64,000 nucleotides of DNA from Amoebidium appalachense (taxonomy: Eukaryota > Ichthyosporea): positions 3,906,001 through 3,970,000 of the forward strand of contig CAVNZM010000009.1 in assembly GCA_963693365.1 (NCBI GenBank). The letters are read 5' to 3'. The first letter of the stretch is position 1. Each line of letters begins with the position of its first letter. Positions 53,984-64,000 of the stretch are shown here, piece after piece. The notes beneath the pieces were generated by a model. The model saw nothing but the letters and a program-made list of their open reading frames with translations. It did not search any database and was not told the origin of the DNA. The translations under genes and the position numbers were made by a program.

Positions 53984-55993
53984 TTACGGCGGCGTCTCCT
54001 CCTCACTGGTCTGCTGGCCGGGAGGTGTTGCAGTGGCGGTCGGAGGTTGCTGAGCAGGCAGGGCCCCGTCGTCGGCAGGGGGGGGGGTGGAAGACCTGGG
54101 GGGGGAGTCTTTCTTCTTCTCCTTTTTTTCTGTGTCCTTCTGCTCGCGACGGCGGAGAATCTCCTGGTGGTTCGCCAACTCCTGGAGAACAATGCATGTT
54201 AGTTATGCATGAAGCAAAGCGTATTCCCCTCCACCCAATAAGGCTAACCATCTAATCTATACAAACAACCAAACTCCTACGACATGTGTAAGTAGATGTG
54301 ATTAGAAAAGCGGTGAGTCCTCTCCCATGATAACAACAAAGCTCATCATTGTGTCTGGTCGTAATGTGGTGGTTCTGACATACAACCCCTTACACAAACA
54401 CTTACAAAGCAGTAGAGATATACAAGGAAAAGGAAGAAGGTATTAAACAACCGAATATCAGAGTGGTAAAACTGATGTCATACTATGTGCACGATGTTGT
54501 CTCTATGTCAGAGAAAGATACCAGAGTGTTAAAACTGATGTCATACTACGTGCACAATGTTATCTGTGTCACCATACACATACAAATACAAAAGGACATC
54601 TGTAACATAAAATCGTGCTGCACCACTGACACTTCTACATACCTCCTTCAGGGTGTCCACCATGTTGAGGTAGGCCTTGCTGCTGTCTTTCAACCGGTCG
54701 TTGAGGCCGTTGGGAAGAAGGACGGTGGGGTTGGTGAAGTACAGGTTCTCGAAGATGCAGAGGACGAAGGCGATGGCCGTGGGGGGGACGACGGTGACCT
54801 CGTCGTACCTGGACTTGAGGTAGCTCTGAATGCTCCCCCTTCTCGACCCTGACTGGTGGTCAAACCAGTCAACCACCATCTTGCCGCCGTAGGGGTGGCC
54901 GTCCTCCTCGGACACACGCCACTTGGGGCCGCACTTCACCCCCTCCACCGTGACCGGCTCCATCAGTTTTGCAAGCACAACCCTGAGCTCGTCAACCGGA
55001 AGGCCCATAAGCTGCAGGGAGGAATGTCGAATAAGTCCACAGAATACGAGACATGTTGGTTGCAACGAAAATAACTTCAAAAGTCAATTGCAGGAAGTAA
55101 TAGAGGCTAACCATAACACCCAATCAAATTACCTAATAGAGAACATTATTAGGATGGGGGGAAGAGGGGGGGGCCCCGGGGGGGGGGGGGGGGGGGGGTA
55201 CAGGAAGTACGTAAAGTAAACATGTGACGTAACGAATGCGAATTAACTTGAATAAGTTTCTACTATCAATAAAAAAGACTGCCACTATTCAAGTTATTTT
55301 CTTTAAAAAAAAAAAAAAAAAAAAGGCATGATACATAAAATGTCTAGCAGTTCCCTTTACCAAAAAGCATACCTGTCTGCCGTCCTTATACAACATGTCG
55401 TGGCTGATGTACGTCTTGAGCAAGGCGGTCATCCCCGCACGGCGATGACGCATGGGGCCCAGAAGCCCCTTTATGATCGGTTGGCGCAAGGTAGCGTAGG
55501 TCTTAAGCCTGCGCAGCACGTCCTTCTCCTTGAACTGGGTCTCGTGCGTTTCAAGCCAAGGCCACAGGAAAGACATGATGAGCGTGGGGGAGTTCTCAAA
55601 CATGGGGTGGGGGTTGAACGTCGCCAGCTCCATAAACAGCGGGTCAGACCGTTTTATGGCCTTCACCTCCTCCAGGAGCTGTGTGTGTACGTGTGTATAG
55701 GGGAGGCATTCGAGGTGTCAGACAAACTGTGGACCGAAATAAATAAACACCCTTACGTACACACAAGTTGGTAGGAAGAAGGCAAACAAACTTTTATACA
55801 ATGTTAACACAGGATATACCAGAGTATCTATTTAGTAACATTTTGGTAACACAATGTTATCCCTGTTAGCACTGAGGGTAACACAAGGCTTTCGATAAAA
55901 TCACGAGGGCAAGGTAGGTCGAGTGGAACTCCCCTATCAGGTGTGAGGATCTAGATAAGACGAGAAGGAAACGTGTGGAGAGGTGTGGTGTGT

Positions 55994-56024
<31 letters not shown>

Positions 56025-56110
56025 GAATGAAATTCGTGGAGTAAGTGCAGATAAGAGGTACTAACAAACTGGGAGGGGGAAGAATTTGTGTGTCGTGGGC
56101 AGCGGGCGCT

Positions 56111-56146
<36 letters not shown>

Positions 56147-58170
56147 ACGTACTTCTTGGTTGGTCTCGGTATTGTCGCTCTGTCGGGCCGACTTGCGCTT
56201 TGGGGACGGGGACTCCTCGCCGCGCTTGCCGGACAACTTGGTCTTCGACTTCTTGACTGTCAGCGCCGCCTCCTCTTCATCACTGGTGGATACCCGCCGC
56301 TTAAGTCTCGCCAGCTCCTGCTCCATCTCCGAAACCTGCCCTTTGAGGTGCTGCACTTCGTCCACAACTTGGGGGTGCTGAATAATGCCAACGGCGCCAG
56401 ACTCAGCCCCGTATGCGGGCTTCCGATCAATCTCTGGGGAAAAAAGAGGGTAGAAATGTCAGCATTTACTGCTGACACTTTTATGTGATAACGGCATTTG
56501 AACAACGAAAACAAGGAAGAGTTAACGTGAAACGAAAAAGAAACATGGATGGTGCAAAAGGGTACACAACAAGATATAAAGGGTATTACAAAAGGTAACA
56601 ATGGATATCAACAAGGTGTAGATATGTTATCAGCATGTTATCCTATGGTGACATTCGTTTACCAATGTAAGCAACGTGGATACACTTTGAATGACAAAAA
56701 AAAGAAAGTAATTTATTTCTCACCAGTACTGCGCAGGTCGGTGGCGAGACGGTAACGGTCAACGTCCAGAACAAACCAATCTTTGCACCCACACAAACGA
56801 AGCTTCGGGAAAAGAGAGAGAACGGCAGGAGAACCATAGTTGGAGGCAACAGCATAGTTTGGTTCCAAGTTAAACCCAAAATGAAGTGTGTGTGGTGTCA
56901 CGAACACCAGGTCTCCGGGTTTCTGCACAATGAACGTGTACTCTATCTTTAACTCGTCGAGCATGTCGAGTGAGAGAGGGATGTGTGTTTTGTGCAGGAG
57001 AACACTTGTGCAGTGTGTGTACTTTGTGAGTTTATGCATCTGCCTAGTGATCTTTAAAAACGCATCCTTTTCACAAATAACCCAAAACTTTGGTCCCCCA
57101 GACAAGAGCAAGTTATGTGCACCCAAGCCACTGTCTTCTATATGCATGCAAAAAAAGGTTGCAAGCAACTTCCCAGCCTGACCCCGAAACAAAGCATGCA
57201 TGTACGCCCAAGGGCTGTTAACACCAGGAATCTCCTCCCCGTAGAACTGAACACCCAGAGGAGAAATATCACACACTTGATTGAATGAAGGGGGACAAGA
57301 GGCCTTAGAAACAGAAACGTCTGCAAGATACGCACCACCAGAGTTTTCTACAGCATACTTGTACAAAGCCTTAAAAGCATCCCTACTCATATCTATTGGG
57401 AAGTCGTACTTGGAGGTGTATGCTTTCGTTTGGCAAAAGTCTACGTGTTTGTTTTTCCTTACGACCTCACCCCAACCGTTGGAGGACACGACTGAGTGAA
57501 CCTTCCCATTTGCAAAAAGAGATGCAGGTATGCATGCAAGTGCATCTCCCATGGAAATGGGTTCACAAAACCCACGAATAACACCACCCAACTTCCCATC
57601 ATTCTCAATTCCATAAAAAAATGAAAGTGCAGCAGCTGGTGTGAGCATTGTGCCTTGTGAACAGGAAAGTGTGAGGGTAAACTGGGAAGGGGAAAGGGAA
57701 AGAAAAGCAAAAACAAAAAACAAACAAATAAAAAATAAAAAAATGATACTCGAGAATACAAGCTCGAGGGAAAGTGACAACAACGAACCGTGGAACGTCG
57801 GCTTATGCGGTGGAACTAACTATGTGGGAGGGCACAGCACACGGACCAAAAAAAAGGGAAAAGAAAACATACCTTGGGGTCTGGCATTGAACGTTCTGGC
57901 GACGTAGGCGCCGAGCAGGCCCTTGCCCCTTTGGCCGTCACCGTGTCGCTGGCTGAGCTCCTTCTGCGCCTCTAGCGCAGCCTTCCTCGAGGGCGGAAGG
58001 GCATCGTCCACGCTCTCGCTCGACGACGACTCGGAGTTAGAGCCGAAGGAGGGTTCTCTCTCTTTCCTTTTTTTATCTTTCCCATTCACGAACTTTTGTT
58101 TCTTTCTCCCTTGCTTTGCAGCTTCCTCTGCAGCCGCTGCGGCCTTTGCCTGCTTTTCCTTTTTCCCCAT
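53984..58170 (-). CDS. JmjC-domain protein (2-oxoglutarate/Fe(II) oxygenase fold), 6 exons
   Basis: Exons: 58170-57873, 57653-56724, 56433-56153, 55678-55373, 55011-54643, 54181-53984. All are GT-AG with matching phases and give 793 residues with a stop. Residues 1-99 are Lys/Glu/Ser-rich, nuclear-signal-like. The JmjC core lies in exon 2: FFCMHIEDSGLGAHN gives the metal ligands His270 and Glu272, and TPHTLHFGFNLEPNYAVASN gives His357, so the HxE...H triad is complete. Order and wording resemble KDM4/KDM5-type cores (FF-MH-ED, Pro-Gly-Asp before the second His). Exon 3 has a short heptad-like coiled coil (about 420-445) followed by a basic stretch; the C-terminus is charged and Pro-rich. No JmjN, PHD or other reader domain is visible. 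Inferred: a chromatin or nucleic-acid oxygenase. The ATG faces the Plavaka transposase 2.6 kb away. Confidence 0.85.
54459..54580. repeat. 63-bp tandem duplication in JmjC intron 5
   Basis: CAGAGTGGTAAAACTGATGT to the next CAGAGTGTTAAAACTGATGT: unit 1 at 54459-54521, unit 2 at 54522-54580, with a few substitutions. Confidence 0.88.
55988..56146. repeat. (GT)n and poly-G in JmjC intron 3
   Basis: (GT)n at 55988-56008 with a G run to 56026, and a G run at about 56111-56145. The latter is poly-C starting 7 nt after the exon 3 donor on the sense strand. Confidence 0.92.
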
Positions 58171-58888
58171 GCTTGCTGTCACGCGGCGATCGGCCACACA
58201 GTTGTAACAAAGCCAACAAAATGATACGTTTTGGTAACATAGTGTGTCCCAAAAACCGACAAGGAATGTGGTCGCGTGTCCTAGCATTTGTTTGATTGGC
58301 TTACGTTTACGGCCACATTCTAGAGGGAGGCAAACAAAGTGTGTTCTCGTTTGGGTTTAAGAAAAAACAAACAAAACCGTGGTATATCAATCGTTTAGAT
58401 TACATCACCAGCCATATATGTAAAATATTCGTATTGAGCTAATGCAATACTGTATTTTTCTAACACATTATAAAAAAAACCAAACCATGAGTAAGCCAAA
58501 TGACGAGCTGCCCAATGATGGTTTTTACTTGCTCAACCAATCAGTATCGTCGCATGGGCACAAAACAAACTTGCTCTCCGACGGGCGGCACGGGCCGCTC
58601 GGGCCATTAGCTGGAAGAGAAAGAAGGAAGAAACCGCTATTAATTACATACCTATTCTCAAAATATAATGCCAAAAATATTAAAGTAATAGTCTCTTCAA
58701 CCATAATGAAGGCTAATTAAGAACATATGATTGTTTAACTTCGTCTATTTATGCTGATGGCGGCCGCCGCGATTAATAGCTCATCCTATCAGTATCGCGG
58801 CATTGGCAAAAAAAAATTACCAGTGCACGTGATATTTAAAGAAAAAACCTGATCTATATGAAACATACTTTAATTCTTCATAACTTAA

Positions 58889-58889
<1 letters not shown>

Positions 58890-58938
<49 letters not shown>
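58890..58938. repeat. (TA)n
   Basis: Uninterrupted AT dinucleotide repeat of about 49 nt, the only long one in the window. Confidence 0.97.
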
Positions 58939-58940
<2 letters not shown>

Positions 58941-59069
58941 CATTTAATAACTTGCAACTTGGTGAATTCAAATATGACAACTTTAAAGCAATCGCAAAAG
59001 CGAACCTATCACATGGCCCACATGGCAGCACAGTATGATCACGCGGGGGGGGGGGGGGGGGGGGGGGGA

Positions 59070-59187
<118 letters not shown>

Positions 59188-59479
59188 CAGTATATCAGCT
59201 GCAGGGTGGCCGCCCATAACGGGGGGGGGGGGGGGGGGGGGGGGACATCAGTGTATACATAAGTGGTAACCGATTAAATACCTCATGTATCGCCACGTAT
59301 AAACGTCCTGGTAACATCGTACAAATTTTTTATTTGTGTGTATTCCGTTGTGGTACCCCGGGATGCCATAACCCCGGGCATGTAGATCGATACTCAAATT
59401 TCGTGCTTCCACCCTACCCTCCCCCCCCCCCCCCCCCCCCCCCCCATTGGGGTATATCATTCCAGACCCAATATACCAC

Positions 59480-59790
59480 ACTTTCCCCTCTCCCCCTTGC
59501 CTAAAACATGCCTCCCATCCACACACCACCCAGTAGCCCCCCAACACAACATGCTTATTGGGCGCTTACCTCGCGCATATCACCCCCCCCCCCTACGTGG
59601 GTAAATTTGGATATATCTCCTGAACCAAAACCGGCAACCCGTTCCGGACGGTTCTGTTGCATCCCCCAGGCGGGCACACGGCTTTGTGTATGCCCACAGC
59701 CCCCTCCCCCTTCCCCAACACATGCCTCCCATCCACACACCACCCAGACCCCCCCCCCTACACAACGTGTTTATTGGACGCACACACCGC
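59480..59790. repeat. Two copies of a ~90-bp unit
   Basis: ACATGCCTCCCATCCACACA with flanking C-rich DNA and a shared ACAACRTGYTTATTGGRCGC end occurs at about 59483-59570 and 59695-59785. Confidence 0.85.
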
Positions 59791-60073
59791 ATTTCCGCGT
59801 AAAGAAACTCATCTAAATACATATCAAAGTGAGTACACATCACGATAAAAACGAATACCAAACATATCAAATGTGTCCAATCATAACACGTATATTAATA
59901 GACAGGAATGCATATCACGATCTATACTGATGTACTCACCGCGTCTATTGGTGAGTCATCCTACTTTGAACCAAAAACAATAATAAAAACAAAGACATTG
60001 AATATAGCTAGCCAATCACACTACTCTCAGAAAAAAAGAAGAGAGCAAACTCAGATAAAATGCAATAAGTCCT

Positions 60074-60207
60074 ATCAGGCAAGGGAGCCAGGTGTGCACA
60101 GATCTTCAAATATCCGTGCACACAGCTGAAACAAGGATCCCGGGATCAGGCAACGGAGTCAGGTGTGCACAGATCTACAGATATCCGTGCACACAGACAC
60201 AAGGATC

Positions 60208-60211
<4 letters not shown>
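60074..60211. repeat. ~70-bp tandem repeat containing a palindrome
   Basis: Units at 60074-60144 and 60145-60211 each hold GTGTGCACAGATCT, a short spacer, ATATCCGTGCACAC, then AAGGATCCCGGG. The palindromic core is shared with 47239-47269 in the transposase intron. Confidence 0.88.
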
Positions 60212-60238
<27 letters not shown>

Positions 60239-60402
60239 AGGGGGGGGGGGGGGGGGAAGAGCAGAAGGGAGAGAAGAGGGAGAGCACAAAGAAGAAGAGC
60301 AGACACGAATACAAAAAGGCTAAGACACACACACATACTTCAAGACTCTTGCTGTACTACGTAGTAACATATTCCAACAGTGTGTGTGTGTGTGTGTGTT
60401 TT

Positions 60403-60433
<31 letters not shown>

Positions 60434-60774
60434 GCTGAGGGGGCCCTGGCGGGGTGGGGGGGGTGTGGGGGTGAAGGTAACTGTACGCCACAGTATGGGG
60501 TAAAAAGTATGATATGACGTCATGTCTGTCAGCGTGTATGGTAGTGTACGGTATGGGTGTGTGTGTGTGCGTGTACGTGGGTGTGTGTATGTGTATCAGT
60601 GTCACCGTGAGAGTTCAGGTTCAAGGTACATGATACACAGGTTGTCACACAACTTCGTTTGTCCACGCGTACACACTACTTCTCGCATAGACTACTAGTA
60701 GTATGCAGCATTATTTTAGTTACTCAAGTATGTGTATTAAAGCTTAGCTTAGTAGTATTGCAGGGCAAACAAAG

Positions 60775-64000
<3,226 letters not shown>

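Overview
This is a stretch of eukaryotic nuclear DNA. It is gene-poor and very rich in simple repeats: long G/C homopolymers, (CA)n/(GT)n, (CT)n/(GA)n and (GAAA)n. Genes are split by GT-AG introns of several hundred bases to over 2 kb. No rRNA, tRNA, CRISPR array or bacterial-style operon was recognised. Most very long open frames in the window (His-Thr, Cys-Val, Pro or Gly runs) are translations of repeats. The organism is a unicellular or simple eukaryote that I cannot name. The mix of a holozoan-style transposase, a Plavaka transposase, a DUF6729-type gene, a plant/fungal-type GH3 gene and very repeat-rich introns would suit a protist such as an ichthyosporean or an alga, but this is only a guess.

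Layout. 0.3-2.2 kb (-): single-exon C2H2 zinc-finger protein. 5.7-14.6 kb (-): an eight-exon polyprenol reductase (SRD5A3/DFG10) gene, rebuilt with all intron phases matching, 319 aa. Its third intron holds a decayed antisense gene fragment interrupted by a palindromic TTAA-flanked element. 18.1-26.0 kb (-): a six-exon, ~1,543-residue DUF6729 plus DEDDy 3'-5' exonuclease gene with one homopolymer frameshift. 27.3-33.1 kb (+): a six-exon, 230-aa gene of unknown function. 35.4-41.6 kb (-): the N-terminal half of a secreted GH3 glycosidase. 45.1-48.6 kb (-): a two-exon, 745-aa DDE-type protein whose acidic and zinc-ligand motifs line up with RAG1/Transib-like transposases. 49.1-50.7 kb: a candidate terminal-inverted-repeat element. 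51.0-53.6 kb: two unusual arrays of degenerate short motifs, split direct repeats and a tyrosine-recombinase fragment. 54.0-58.2 kb (-): a six-exon, 793-aa JmjC protein. 60.8 kb to the window end (+): a Plavaka-family transposase, cut by the window edge.

How the genes relate. The left half carries ordinary cellular genes (dolichol synthesis, a transcription-factor candidate, a wall-polysaccharide hydrolase). The right 20 kb is dominated by mobile DNA of several classes. Its most interesting arrangement is a JmjC dioxygenase-like gene placed head-to-head with a Plavaka transposase, which recalls the known pairing of TET/JBP dioxygenases with KDZ transposons in fungi. A second window-wide signal is intron architecture: in 17 of 32 inferred introns a poly-C tract begins soon after the 5' splice site on the sense strand, and several acceptors are preceded by (CA)n. 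Three candidate introns use GC instead of GT donors.
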